The notes under the pieces: model-generated
What the model saw: only the letters and a program-made list of their open reading frames with translations
Database searches by the model: none
What the model was told of the DNA's origin: nothing
Made by a program: the position numbers and the translations under genes
Shown here: positions 36,274-44,990 of the stretch, piece after piece
How the letters are laid out: each line of letters begins with the position of its first letter
Numbering within the stretch: position 1 is the first letter of the stretch
From: Virgibacillus ndiopensis
Lineage (GTDB): Bacteria > Bacillota > Bacilli > Bacillales > Amphibacillaceae
NCBI RefSeq assembly: GCF_900187325.1
Contig: NZ_FZMZ01000005.1
Location: forward strand, 496,001 to 560,000
Reading direction: 5' to 3'
Length of the DNA: 64,000 nucleotides

Positions 36274-36447
36274 TTATTTGTTTTTATTTTTCTCATCATC
36301 AGAGACAATATCTTTAGTCGCATTTTTAAATTCTTTTAGTGAACTACCAAAAGCCTTACCGATTTCCGGGAGTTTAGATGGGCCAAAGACTACTAGCGCC
36401 ACGATAAGTATCAATATTAAACCGGGAATACCAATATTACTAAACAT
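36274..36447 (-). CDS. tatA: TatA-type translocase subunit, second copy (57 aa)
   Basis: The product begins [20 protein letters not shown], followed by the hinge [20 protein letters not shown] and a short charged tail, as in TatA/E. AGTGATTG precedes ATG 36447. It is a close relative of the gene immediately upstream (36675-36469), sharing the hinge and hydrophobic core, so it arose by tandem duplication. Confidence 0.92.
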   Translation of the reverse strand: MFSNIGIPGLILILIVALVVFGPSKLPEIGKAFGSSLKEFKNATKDIVSDDEKNKNK

Positions 36448-36468
36448 ATAACAATCACTCCGAAGAAT

Positions 36469-36675
36469 TTATTTGTTTTCTTTTCCGTTAACGATTTCTT
36501 TTGTTTCCTTCACTTCATCCGTTACATCGCTAGTTAACTCACGAGCAGAATTTTTAAATTCACGTAATGTATTTCCCGCAGCTTTTCCTATCTCTGGAAG
36601 CTTTTTCGGTCCAAAAATTACTAATGCAATAATTAAAATTAATATTAGCCCTGGAAACCCTATATTTGTAAACAT
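36469..36675 (-). CDS. tatA: TatA-type translocase subunit, first copy (68 aa)
   Basis: The N-terminal helix is [20 protein letters not shown], the hinge [20 protein letters not shown] and the amphipathic helix is followed by an acidic-basic tail ([16 protein letters not shown]). ATG 36675 follows GAAGGTG; a GTG at 36681 lies within the spacer. The tail is longer than in the second copy, where the two differ most. Confidence 0.92.
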   Translation of the reverse strand: MFTNIGFPGLILILIIALVIFGPKKLPEIGKAAGNTLREFKNSARELTSDVTDEVKETKEIVNGKENK

Positions 36676-36820
36676 AAACACACCTTCTTTATTTTAATTA
36701 TAATATCATACGATTAAACTTTAAAATACATTTTTTAAATAACATAAAACGTTCAAATTCGGTAAAGTATGAAGCTTGTAAACGTATATAGTTTAACATG
36801 ATTATCCATGATATAACAAC

Positions 36821-37399
36821 TTATAATATTTTTGCTTGTTCATACTGTGCTGGATAATTCATATTAAAAAAATGTCGCTGTAAAATTTCATCCGATATGG
36901 TGTCATAATGACTTACATAATTGACGTTAATATAATCGAACAATTTTTTTACCTTCCGATCATCCCTATCTAATTGTTGTTGTATGTTGGGTAGCACTGA
37001 TCTTTTATAAATACCTGTTAATGGATGCATTGTGTTTTCATACACAGGAATAACTGCATCAAAGTCTTTTAATTGGTCAACTAAAAAATTATAAACCTGT
37101 TGATTAATAAAGGGCATGTCGCATGCAGCAAAAAAGTAAAAATCAGCATTTGTATGATAAATGCCTGTTTCTATGCCTGCCAATGGACCCTTATTAGTGT
37201 ATCTGTCCGTAAACATCGGAAGGCCAAGAAATGTATATTTAGCAGGCTCGTTTGTAGCTACAACTAGATCATCAACAAATTTGGATAACTCCAAAGCGAT
37301 ATGTTCAATTACCGATTTGTTATGAAGGGGTAATAATGATTTAGTCTTCCCCATTCGAGAAGATTTACCACCTGATAAAATCACACCGCAACTATTCAT
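36821..37399 (-). CDS. mobA: Molybdenum cofactor guanylyltransferase MobA
   Basis: Transfers GMP to Mo-molybdopterin, giving the MGD form used by NarG. About 192 aa. The nucleotide-binding start is GVILSGGKSSRMGKTKSLLP, with GPLAGIETGI and the metal-binding FFAACDMPFI later. ATG 37399 follows TGGAG with an 8-base gap; a GTG at 37408 is an alternative. It is downstream of folA in the thyA-folA-mobA direction. It would serve the nitrate reductase at 18.5-25 kb. Confidence 0.92.
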   Translation of the reverse strand: MNSCGVILSGGKSSRMGKTKSLLPLHNKSVIEHIALELSKFVDDLVVATNEPAKYTFLGLPMFTDRYTNKGPLAGIETGIYHTNADFYFFAACDMPFINQQVYNFLVDQLKDFDAVIPVYENTMHPLTGIYKRSVLPNIQQQLDRDDRKVKKLFDYINVNYVSHYDTISDEILQRHFFNMNYPAQYEQAKIL

Positions 37400-37414
37400 A
37401 ATATTCACTCCACA

Positions 37415-37909
37415 TTAGTTACTTTTACGGTCATACTGTAAAAAGTAATAATCATACGGATTCTTTTCGTTCTTTTCCCCTTTTTCTTTTGAGGTTAAGT
37501 TCCAATCTTCAAAAGAAAATTTCGGAAAATAGATTTCACCGTCAAATATTTCATCGATATATGTAATATACATTCGATCGGCGTGGGGGAGGACTTGGTC
37601 AAAAATGGTACCTCCACCGATTATAAAGAATTCTTCACTAGGATGATTCCTGTTCCAATCTAGAACAGTTTCAATATTATCAATTACCTTTACCTTTTCT
37701 GGATATTCAGCTTGATTTCTTGTTATAACAACATTTACTCGGTTTGGTAATGGTTTGCCTATTGATTCATATGTTTTTCGTCCCATAATAATAGTGTGAC
37801 CAGTAGTTACTTCCTTAAAAAATTTTAAATCACTAGGTAAATGCCATGGCAAATCATTTTGTGAACCGATTAATTGGTTACGGTCCATAGCTAAAAGTAA
37901 TGAAATCAT
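37415..37909 (-). CDS. folA: Dihydrofolate reductase
   Basis: A 164-aa NADPH-dependent enzyme. Substrate-binding regions: MDRNQLIGSQNDLPWHLPSD (the acidic residue of the active site is in this helix), GHTIIMGRKTYESIG, and EEFFIIGGGTIFDQVLP. It recycles the dihydrofolate made by thymidylate synthase and lies 23 bases after thyA, as in many Bacilli. Confidence 0.96.
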   Translation of the reverse strand: MISLLLAMDRNQLIGSQNDLPWHLPSDLKFFKEVTTGHTIIMGRKTYESIGKPLPNRVNVVITRNQAEYPEKVKVIDNIETVLDWNRNHPSEEFFIIGGGTIFDQVLPHADRMYITYIDEIFDGEIYFPKFSFEDWNLTSKEKGEKNEKNPYDYYFLQYDRKSN

Positions 37910-37932
37910 GTAGAAACCCTCCCTTTCTCTAA

Positions 37933-38892
37933 TTAAACAGCAATTGGTGCTTTAATCGTTGGGTGTGGATTGTAGTTAATTAATTCAAAATCAGATAACT
38001 CAAAGTCAAAAATCGAAGCTTTTTCTTGGTTAATACGAAGTTTAGGGCATGTTCGTATTTCTCGTTTAAGTTGTTGATTTACTTGTTCTACATGATTAGT
38101 ATAAATATGCGCATCGCCCAATGTGTGGACAAATTCTCCAACCTCTAAATCGCATTCATGCGCAATTAAATACGTTAACAATGCATAACTAGCGATATTA
38201 AACGGTACCCCTAAAAAGATATCCGCACTTCGTTGATACAATTGGCATGAGAGCTTTCCATTAGCTACATAAAATTGGAACAACGTATGACAAGGTGGCA
38301 AGGCCATATTTGAAGGAACATCTTCAGGATTCCAAGCTGTTACAATATGTCGACGTGAATCCGGAGTCGTACGAATTGATTCAATTACCTGTTTTATTTG
38401 ATCAATCGTTTGATTTTTGGATGTTTTCCACGCACGCCACTGCTTACCATAGACAGAACCAAGATCACCATATTTTCCAGCAAATAAGTCATCATGTAAA
38501 ATTTTGTATTTAAAAATAGCCATCTGCTCCTGATAAAGCTTATTAAATTCAGGATCACGTTGACAGCGATTGCCAAAATCAGTCATATCAGGACCATTAT
38601 AATCAGTACTCTCCACCCATTTTTTAAATGCCCATTCATTCCAAATATTATTATTGTTTTCAACTAAATATCGTATATTGGTATCACCTTTAATAAACCA
38701 TAATAATTCACTGGCTACTAGACGAAACGGAACTTTTTTTGTCGTTAATAATGGAAATCCTTCATGTAAATTGAATCGCATTTGGTGTCCAAACACGGAA
38801 TATGTACCAGTATTTGTTCGATCTTCTTTTTTTACTCCTGTTTCCAGAACATGTTTACATAGATTTAAGTATGCTTGCTCGCCTATTAGCAT
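37933..38892 (-). CDS. thyA: Thymidylate synthase ThyA, long form
   Basis: Methylates dUMP to dTMP using methylene-THF. The product is 319 aa, with the extra segment of about 50 residues also seen in the Lactobacillus casei enzyme. The active Cys is in [13 protein letters not shown], the phosphate-binding Arg pair in [15 protein letters not shown], and the folate end is [20 protein letters not shown] 38892 follows GGAGGAGAT; the frame is open for 23 more codons without support. Confidence 0.96.
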   Translation of the reverse strand: MLIGEQAYLNLCKHVLETGVKKEDRTNTGTYSVFGHQMRFNLHEGFPLLTTKKVPFRLVASELLWFIKGDTNIRYLVENNNNIWNEWAFKKWVESTDYNGPDMTDFGNRCQRDPEFNKLYQEQMAIFKYKILHDDLFAGKYGDLGSVYGKQWRAWKTSKNQTIDQIKQVIESIRTTPDSRRHIVTAWNPEDVPSNMALPPCHTLFQFYVANGKLSCQLYQRSADIFLGVPFNIASYALLTYLIAHECDLEVGEFVHTLGDAHIYTNHVEQVNQQLKREIRTCPKLRINQEKASIFDFELSDFELINYNPHPTIKAPIAV

Positions 38893-39073
38893 GTAATCTC
38901 CTCCATACTTTAATAGTAGTATAATTGTTTTGTCCCACATTAATGCGCAGTAGCTTCTCAAAGTGAAACTTCTCTTTATTGTAACATAAACGTAAAATCG
39001 ATTAGCTCATAAACTTACTTTTTTCTACATAAACGTATTTAGAAGAGTCAAACTCAGAGAAAGGGGATCTTGC

Positions 39074-40099
39074 ATGCTAAATAGTACTGTAGAACATGTA
39101 CTAAAACAATCCGTTGTATACAGCTACATGTTAAGCCAACCGCTAGCTGTTTACGTTGATGCATATCCTGTACTTCAAAATAAACAATTATTAGAAGCAG
39201 AACAATTGGAATATGGTGAACATGGAGAGTCAGTTCGTGTCTTACAAAGTAAATTAAATAAATTGTCCTACTACGATGACGAAATTGATGGAGATTATGG
39301 AATACTGACAGAACATGCGTTAAAGAAATTTCAAGCAAAATACCATTTAAGAATGTCTGGTCAGGCAGATGAAGAAACGATAGATAAATTAATAGAAGTA
39401 GAAATGAAAATGTATTTGGATCAAATAGAAGAACTATCAGATTCCATTTACCCTGGTCTGCATAATAATGATGTTAAAATTGTTCAGAAAGCATTATCCT
39501 ATTTTGGTTATTATACTGGGGAAATAGATGGAATATACGGTCCTCTAACCAAAAAAGCATTGGAAATTGCTGAAGAAGAACATGATATCGAACTGACAGA
39601 AAAGGTATCTAAGGAATCTCTTACAACGCTTTATCAATCCAGTAAAGCAGAAACGAAAAAAGTAAAAACGGAGCAGCAACAGACGGATAATGAAAGAAAA
39701 GAAACTGAAAAAGAAATAAAGAACGTAGAAAAAACAGGGAAAAATCACTCTGGTGTTGTTCAAGCTGCATATTCTTATATCGGAACTCCATATGTGTGGG
39801 GTGGTGAATCACCAGGTGGATTTGACTGTAGCGGATTTATTCAATACATTTATTCGACACAAAATATCACTACACCGAGAACAGTTCCTGAGATGTGGAA
39901 TTTTGCAACTCCAGTAAATAGTCCATCGATTGGTGATCTTGTATTTTTTGAAACGTATAAACCTGGTCCATCACATATGGGGATTTATATTGGTGATGGA
40001 AAATTTATACATGCTGGTCAATCGAATGGAGTAGAAATTTCAAAGATGGAATACGACTATTGGCAAAAAAGATATCTTGGAGCGAAGCGGATAAAGTAA
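39074..40099 (+). CDS. NlpC/P60 peptidoglycan hydrolase with two PG-binding repeats
   Basis: A 341-aa wall hydrolase. Two peptidoglycan-binding repeats (about 48-108, with VRVLQSKLNKLSYYDDEIDG; about 128-185, with VKIVQKALSYFGYYTGEIDG) are followed by a charged linker (190-225) and an NlpC/P60 domain with the catalytic Cys in PGGFDCSGFIQY and His in PSHMGIYIG. The N-terminal 30 residues are weakly hydrophobic and may be a signal sequence. AGAAAGGGG stands before the start. Domain order is like the secreted LD/DL-endopeptidases of Bacilli. Confidence 0.9.
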   Translation: MLNSTVEHVLKQSVVYSYMLSQPLAVYVDAYPVLQNKQLLEAEQLEYGEHGESVRVLQSKLNKLSYYDDEIDGDYGILTEHALKKFQAKYHLRMSGQADEETIDKLIEVEMKMYLDQIEELSDSIYPGLHNNDVKIVQKALSYFGYYTGEIDGIYGPLTKKALEIAEEEHDIELTEKVSKESLTTLYQSSKAETKKVKTEQQQTDNERKETEKEIKNVEKTGKNHSGVVQAAYSYIGTPYVWGGESPGGFDCSGFIQYIYSTQNITTPRTVPEMWNFATPVNSPSIGDLVFFETYKPGPSHMGIYIGDGKFIHAGQSNGVEISKMEYDYWQKRYLGAKRIK

Positions 40100-40195
40100 T
40101 TAGTGAAATGTTATGGTACTAGAATATATTACCACTTCGTTTCGTAATAATCCCACTAAACACAACAAATACTAAGAAAAAAAGGTGGGATATAA

Positions 40196-40561
40196 ATGAC
40201 CGGATTAATTGTTAAACTAATTATTTCTCCAATAGCTATCATATTAGCTTCGTGGATCTTTCCTAATGTAGATTTCGCATATTGGTACCAACCCATTATC
40301 ATTGGAGTCGTATTAGCGGTGATTGGATATTTTATGGAAGTGGCTATGTTACGAGAAGATACAAATTGGTTAAGTACGATTATGGATTTCGCTGCGTCTA
40401 CTCTCATTATTTATTTTGGAGCGATGTTTTTCGCAGATTCTGAAGTAACTTTTTGGGGAGCAGCTTTAACAGGTGCAATTCTTGCGGTTACAGAGATTTT
40501 TCAACATAATTGGTTACTACAAAGTGGCAGGGTACGTAAAGACGATCCTGTAAGTGAGTAA
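40196..40561 (+). CDS. DUF2512 membrane protein (YndM-like)
   Basis: A 121-aa protein with four membrane helices, starting MTGLIVKLIISPIAIILASW and containing FMEVAMLREDTNWLSTIMDF. The helix spacing and the conserved loop fit DUF2512 proteins of Bacillaceae. The function is unknown. AAAAAGGTGGGA precedes the start. Confidence 0.8.
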   Translation: MTGLIVKLIISPIAIILASWIFPNVDFAYWYQPIIIGVVLAVIGYFMEVAMLREDTNWLSTIMDFAASTLIIYFGAMFFADSEVTFWGAALTGAILAVTEIFQHNWLLQSGRVRKDDPVSE

Positions 40562-40565
40562 CGTA

Positions 40566-40610
40566 AAAAATCGAGTAGGTGGGATACTCCATCTACTCGA
40601 TTTTTTTTAA
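40566..40610 (+). terminator. Terminator after the DUF2512 gene
   Basis: AAATCGAGTAG / CTACTCGATTT stem with eight T following. Confidence 0.9.
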
Positions 40611-40761
40611 TCAGGAAATTATCAAATCAATAATCGAATTAGCCACTTCCAGCTCCAACCCCCATTGAAATTTCCTCACACATGCGATAGGAATGTTTAG
40701 CTAAAATTACAGCTCCCAATGACACCGAACCACCTGTGTTGGGACGGCACTTTCGTTTTGT

Positions 40762-41352
40762 TTACCATTCTTCATAAAACTGTTCTAAAAATGTTTCCAT
40801 AAATGAATGACGTTCATTTGCAATCTGTTTTGCTGTTGCCGTATGAATTAAATCTTTTAGTTTTAACAATTTATCATAAAAATGCCGGATTGATGTTGAT
40901 TCTTGTTTACTATCATGAAAAATCAATTGACCCTTAGCTCCTCCATAAGCAAAAGTCCGTGCAATTCCGATTGCCCCGATTGCATCAAGTCTATCGGCGT
41001 CCTGAACAATTTTCCCTTCTATTGTAGTAGGTGTTTTCCCTTTGCTAAACGAGACATCACGTGCAGCTATTCTTACTTTTTCAATTTCATCCGAGGAAAC
41101 TTGTATCGATTCTAAAAATGAATATAAATCGTTTATTACTTTTGTTGGATTATCGAAAAGCTTATGATCGCCAATATCGTGAAGCCAGCCAGCTGCTTCA
41201 GCAACAAATAAATCTGCATTTTCTTGTTTAGCAATAGTTTTTGCCATTTCAGCAACGCGTTTCATATGAAAATAATCATGTCCTGTAGCATCATCATGAA
41301 ATATTTCTTTTACATAGACTTGAATAGCCTGCAGTTGTTTTTCTTTTTCCAT
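40762..41352 (-). CDS. ypgQ: HD-domain phosphohydrolase (YpgQ/YedJ-like)
   Basis: A 196-aa metal-dependent phosphohydrolase. Metal ligands: GHDYFHMKRV (H), AAGWLHDIGDHKL (HD), and VQDADRLDAIGAIG (D). B. subtilis YpgQ hydrolyses dNTPs to dNMP plus pyrophosphate; the role here is inferred from similarity. Its ATG overlaps the fhs stop by one base, so the two are coupled. The frame stays open for 41 codons past its TAA. Confidence 0.9.
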   Translation of the reverse strand: MEKEKQLQAIQVYVKEIFHDDATGHDYFHMKRVAEMAKTIAKQENADLFVAEAAGWLHDIGDHKLFDNPTKVINDLYSFLESIQVSSDEIEKVRIAARDVSFSKGKTPTTIEGKIVQDADRLDAIGAIGIARTFAYGGAKGQLIFHDSKQESTSIRHFYDKLLKLKDLIHTATAKQIANERHSFMETFLEQFYEEW

Positions 41353-43022
41353 TAAAATAATCCTAAGATTCTTCCGTCTTCTGTAACGTCCATGTTCAAG
41401 GCAGCTGGTTTCTTTGGCAAACCTGGCATTGTCATCATGTCCCCTGTTAAAACAACGATAAAACCAGCACCAACAGCTATACGTAGTTCTCTAATGGAAA
41501 CAGTGAACCCTTTAGGTCTTCCTATCAAAGTTGGGTCATCAGAGAGCGAGTATTGCGTTTTTGCCATACAAATCGGCAGTTTTCCCCACCCTTGCAGTTC
41601 ATAAAAATTGAGTTGTTTTTTGACTTTAGATGACAATTCAATATCATCTGCTCCGTAAACAGTTTGAGCTACTTTTCGAATTTTTGTTTCCAAGGCATCT
41701 TCTAACTCATAAACGTATTTAAAATTTCTATCACTTGATTGGGCTTTTTTCACAATTTTTTCAGCTAGTTCAAGACCTCCTTCACCGCCTTGAGCCCATA
41801 CGTCAGTTAGAGCTACTTCAATTCCTCTTGATTCACACCATGATTTAATAAAATTTATTTCGTCCTTTGTGTCAGTTGGAAATTTATTGATCGCCACCAC
41901 GTAAGGTAATCCAAAATATTCTATCGTTTCAATATGCTTGTTAAGATTTTCTATACCGGTTTTTAATGCCTCTACATTTTCCTCCGTTAAATTATCTTTA
42001 TTTACTCCACCATGCATTTTTAATGCACGGACAGTTGCTACAATAACAACTGCATCAGTATCAATGTTTCCTGCTCGTGTTTTAATGTCTAGGAATTTTT
42101 CAGCACCTAAATCAGCACCAAAACCAGCTTCTGTTACTACATATTCACCCAACTTGGCGGCCGTTCTTGTTGCCATAATACTATTACAGCCGTGTGCAAT
42201 ATTGGCAAATGGTCCACCATGTATTATTGCAGGTGTATTCTCGGTAGTTTGTACTAAATTAGGCTTTATAGCATCTTTTAATAACAGTGTCAGTGCCCCT
42301 TCTACTTTTAAATCCTTAACAGTTACCGGCGACTCATCGTATGTATACCCAATAACAATTTGCGAAATTCGTTTCTTTAAATCTTCAAGACTTGTCGCTA
42401 AACATAAAATAGCCATTATTTCAGAAGCAACTGTAATGGTAAATCCATCTTCTCTAGGAACACCTTTCAACGGCCCACCGAGACCAACGACAATTTCTCT
42501 TAATGCACGATCATTCATGTCCATAACACGTTTCCATTCAATTCTTCTTGGGTCAATATTTAATACATTACCTCGATGGATATGATTATCAATCATAGCT
42601 GATAATGCATTATTAGCGCTTGTGATTGCATGAAGATCTCCAGTGAAATGCAAATTGATATCTTCCATTGGCAGTACTTGTGAGTATCCTCCCCCTGCTG
42701 CACCACCCTTCATCCCCATTACAGGACCAAGAGAAGGCTCTCTTAATGCAATAATAGCTTTTTTGCCGATTCTGTTTAACGCTTGTCCTAATCCGACTGT
42801 AACTGTTGATTTCCCTTCTCCGGCAGGTGTTGGATTGATCGAGGTTACTAAAATCACCTTACCATTTGGCCTATTCTCAAGTTTTTTTAATAAATCATCA
42901 GACAGTTTTGCTTTTGTGTGACCATAGGGTTCCCAGTCTGTTTCCGTTAGATGGAGGTTTCCCGCAATCTCGCTAATTGGTTTCAGCGTAGCCTGTTGCG
43001 CAATTTCAATATCTGTTCTCAT
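41352..43022 (-). CDS. fhs: Formate-tetrahydrofolate ligase
   Basis: ATP-dependent formation of 10-formyl-THF from formate and THF. 556 aa, the usual length. The P-loop is in [20 protein letters not shown] (about 59-78), and signature segments are FVREPSLGP-like [20 protein letters not shown] and [26 protein letters not shown] precedes the ATG. It is followed directly by the HD-domain gene. Confidence 0.97.
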   Translation of the reverse strand: MRTDIEIAQQATLKPISEIAGNLHLTETDWEPYGHTKAKLSDDLLKKLENRPNGKVILVTSINPTPAGEGKSTVTVGLGQALNRIGKKAIIALREPSLGPVMGMKGGAAGGGYSQVLPMEDINLHFTGDLHAITSANNALSAMIDNHIHRGNVLNIDPRRIEWKRVMDMNDRALREIVVGLGGPLKGVPREDGFTITVASEIMAILCLATSLEDLKKRISQIVIGYTYDESPVTVKDLKVEGALTLLLKDAIKPNLVQTTENTPAIIHGGPFANIAHGCNSIMATRTAAKLGEYVVTEAGFGADLGAEKFLDIKTRAGNIDTDAVVIVATVRALKMHGGVNKDNLTEENVEALKTGIENLNKHIETIEYFGLPYVVAINKFPTDTKDEINFIKSWCESRGIEVALTDVWAQGGEGGLELAEKIVKKAQSSDRNFKYVYELEDALETKIRKVAQTVYGADDIELSSKVKKQLNFYELQGWGKLPICMAKTQYSLSDDPTLIGRPKGFTVSIRELRIAVGAGFIVVLTGDMMTMPGLPKKPAALNMDVTEDGRILGLF

Positions 43023-43172
43023 TTCATAAAACTCCTCTCTTAACTATAATTACAGTATAATCTATTTGTGTTTGTTTTCACATAATTATAAACGCTTTCA
43101 TTATATCTTGAATTCCAACAAAAATATAGCCATTTCATCCAAAAAAAATAGCTGAATTTCAGCGGCAAATTC

Positions 43173-43201
43173 TTGACTGTTAATTGGAAATAAGCTATAT
43201 T
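43173..43201 (+). promoter_or_regulatory. Sigma-A promoter upstream of the cold-shock gene
   Basis: TTGACT (43173-43178), a 17-base spacer and TATATT (43196-43201). Start of transcription would be near 43208, leaving a leader of about 190 bases before the cold-shock coding region. Confidence 0.75.
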
Positions 43202-43235
43202 GGACACAAGCAAAGAAGATGTATGGAATCATTAA

Positions 43236-43308
43236 AGACAGGCAGCTTCTATAGAAGTGGATGCAATAGTGATCCTACGCTTCTATAAGAGTTGCCTTTT
43301 TGATGTTT
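43236..43308 (+). ncRNA. Structured leader or small RNA ahead of the cold-shock gene, with terminator-like end
   Basis: Nested complementary arms: GGCA with TGCC outermost, TCTATAGAAG with CTTCTATAAG next, GGAT with ATCC inside. A run of five T follows the outer stem. The transcript from the promoter at 43173 could end here (about 95 nt) or read on into the cold-shock gene. No RNA family is recognised. Confidence 0.5.
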
Positions 43309-43395
43309 TATTATTCTGCTTTGTATATTACCACGTTCTAAAGTAGGTTTTAGAAAACATACTTTTACGTGAAAGTTTCTAGGAGGATTGTTCAC

Positions 43396-43596
43396 ATGGA
43401 AAATGGAGTAGTAAAATGGTTCAATGCAGAAAAGGGCTATGGTTTCATCCAAGTAGAAGGTGGAAATGATGTATTTGTACATTATTCTGCAATTCAAGAA
43501 GAAGGTTTTAAATCATTAGAAGAAGGTCAAGAGGTTTCATTTGAAATCGTTGAAGGTGAACGTGGACCACAAGCTGCTAATGTCACGAAATTATAA
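43396..43596 (+). CDS. cspB: Cold-shock protein, CspA/CspB family
   Basis: A 66-aa single-stranded nucleic-acid-binding beta barrel. RNP1 is KGYGFIQV and RNP2 is DVFVHYSAI. It starts [17 protein letters not shown] at ATG 43396, 10 bases after AGGAGG; the upstream in-frame GTG at 43369 is not needed. A long 5' leader is typical of cold-induced members. A strong terminator follows. Confidence 0.94.
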   Translation: MENGVVKWFNAEKGYGFIQVEGGNDVFVHYSAIQEEGFKSLEEGQEVSFEIVEGERGPQAANVTKL

Positions 43597-43610
43597 TCAA
43601 AACATTATAT

Positions 43611-43647
43611 AAAAAGCGGTAATCTCACTAGATTACCGCTTTTTTTG
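43611..43647 (+). terminator. Terminator of the cold-shock gene
   Basis: AAAGCGGTAATCT / AGATTACCGCTTT perfect stem, 4-base loop, seven T. Confidence 0.92.
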
Positions 43648-43656
43648 GTAGTTTAC

Positions 43657-43685
43657 TTGCTTTCTACAATCGTGATACGTATAAT
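43657..43685 (+). promoter_or_regulatory. Promoter of the queuosine-precursor transporter
   Basis: TTGCTT (43657-43662), 17 bases, TATAAT (43680-43685). The start of transcription would be a few bases before the riboswitch. Confidence 0.7.
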
Positions 43686-43701
43686 ACTTTCTGTTGTATA
43701 A

Positions 43702-43742
43702 TTCGCGGTTCGCAAACTCCCGCGTTATCAAAACTAAGGAGG
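43702..43742 (+). promoter_or_regulatory. preQ1-I riboswitch
   Basis: A CGCGG / CCGCG stem with a C- and A-containing loop (TTCGCAAACTC), then an A-rich tail CAAAACTAAGGAGG that includes the Shine-Dalgarno sequence. This is the H-type pseudoknot layout of preQ1-I aptamers. Folding would hide the ribosome binding site of the next gene, so control is probably at translation. Confidence 0.85.
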
Positions 43743-43749
43743 AAATTTA

Positions 43750-44427
43750 ATGGCAAATGAAATAATATGGATATTATTTGCAGTAGTGAATTTTTCGTTA
43801 TTATTACTCTTTTATCGCTTATATGGAAAGATGGGTTTATTTGTTTGGATCGGAATGGCTACGGTAATTGCAAACATTCAAGTCCTAAAGACAATTGAAT
43901 TATTTGGATTAACAGCCACACTTGGAAATATAGTTTATGGATCAGCATATTTAGCTACCGATATTTTAAACGAGAAATATAGTAAGCAAGATGCTAAGAA
44001 AGCAGTATGGCTGGGGTTTACCACGTTAATTACAATGACTGTCATCATGCAAATTGCTTTATCCTTCGAGCCTGGTCCTAATGACATAGCACATTCTTCA
44101 CTCGAATCGCTATTTGGCATAATTCCACAGATAGCTTTGGGAAGTCTAGCTGCATATATTATAAGTCAATATTTTGATGTATGGATATATGATAAACTAA
44201 AAAAGCTATTTCCATCGGACAGATTTCTATGGATTCGAAATAACGGTAGTACGATGATAAGTCAATTATTGGATACTACTATATTTTGCAGTATAGCCTT
44301 TTATGGTCAATATCCTTTTGATATCTGGATAGAAATTTTTGTAACAACATATATTATCAAGTTTGTCGTGGCACTTCTAGACACACCATTTATGTATATC
44401 GCGAAGTATATGAATAATAAAGCGTAA
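43750..44427 (+). CDS. Queuosine precursor transporter (YhhQ/DUF165 family)
   Basis: A 225-aa membrane protein with about six helices. Family marks: TLGNIVYGSAYLATDILNEKYSKQDAKK (about 57-84; the Asn-Glu pair is conserved) and the late RNNGSTMISQLLDTTIF segment. YhhQ proteins import preQ0/preQ1-type 7-deazaguanines. The preQ1 riboswitch directly before it supports this. Confidence 0.93.
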   Translation: MANEIIWILFAVVNFSLLLLFYRLYGKMGLFVWIGMATVIANIQVLKTIELFGLTATLGNIVYGSAYLATDILNEKYSKQDAKKAVWLGFTTLITMTVIMQIALSFEPGPNDIAHSSLESLFGIIPQIALGSLAAYIISQYFDVWIYDKLKKLFPSDRFLWIRNNGSTMISQLLDTTIFCSIAFYGQYPFDIWIEIFVTTYIIKFVVALLDTPFMYIAKYMNNKA

Positions 44428-44461
44428 AAAACGAGGATAGCAAATGCTATTCTCGTTTTTT
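44426..44461. terminator. Convergent terminator between the transporter and the methyltransferase
   Basis: AAAAACGAG...ATAG / CTAT...CTCGTTTTT stem with one mismatch and a 6-base loop. Confidence 0.88.
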
Positions 44462-44990
44462 ATATCTTAGGTAGTGTAGCTTTTGTCAACGCCTTCTCCT
44501 CGCGAGGCACCCGTATTCTTAACAATCCGATATGGAATAATGGAAATAAAATTGCTGTAATATAGGCACCGTATAACATTGGAATTACAATTAACTCTAC
44601 TAAAACAATTAGATAATTTGGATGCTTTATATATTTATATGGTCCCTTTTTTAGAATTGAAACTCCAGGTAGTACAATAATTTTCGTGTTCCAAAACCTT
44701 CCTAACGTTTGTATACACCAGACTCTACCTATTTGCACTGCTAGAAAAATACTAAACAGTAGATAATTTAAATGTCGATCATTAACACTATTTATGCTTA
44801 CTTCGAACAAAATAGAAAGAAAAAACATTATATGCAGGATAACAAACCATTTATAATGTTTTTCTCCCTGCTCTATGCCTCCTCTATTTTTCATCCATTG
44901 TTCGTTCCTTTTTGCTATTATAAGCTCCACAAGACGTTGACAAATAATAACGCCAAGCAGGATCCACATCCAAGTTGTCATCGATTCCAC
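44460..44990 (-). CDS. bpsB: Isoprenylcysteine carboxyl methyltransferase-like protein BpsB
   Basis: A 176-aa membrane methyltransferase of the ICMT type, four helices. The SAM-binding signature is in GPYKYIKHPNYLIVLVEL (about 117-134). In B. subtilis the homologous YpbQ/BpsB methylates the alkylpyrones made by the type III polyketide synthase BpsA. It overlaps the end of the synthase gene by 13 bases, supporting that pairing. Confidence 0.88.
   Translation of the reverse strand: MESMTTWMWILLGVIICQRLVELIIAKRNEQWMKNRGGIEQGEKHYKWFVILHIMFFLSILFEVSINSVNDRHLNYLLFSIFLAVQIGRVWCIQTLGRFWNTKIIVLPGVSILKKGPYKYIKHPNYLIVLVELIVIPMLYGAYITAILFPLFHIGLLRIRVPREEKALTKATLPKI

Noticed and set aside
40762-40764. 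Selenocysteine or readthrough at the HD-domain stop, given selA in the window
   Set aside because: The stop is TAA, not TGA, and no SECIS-like hairpin follows directly. The protein has its full family length without the extension.
41938-42585. Long plus-strand frame (215 codons) opposite fhs
   Set aside because: Shadow of the fhs coding sequence. No ribosome binding site or family, and fhs is intact on the other strand.
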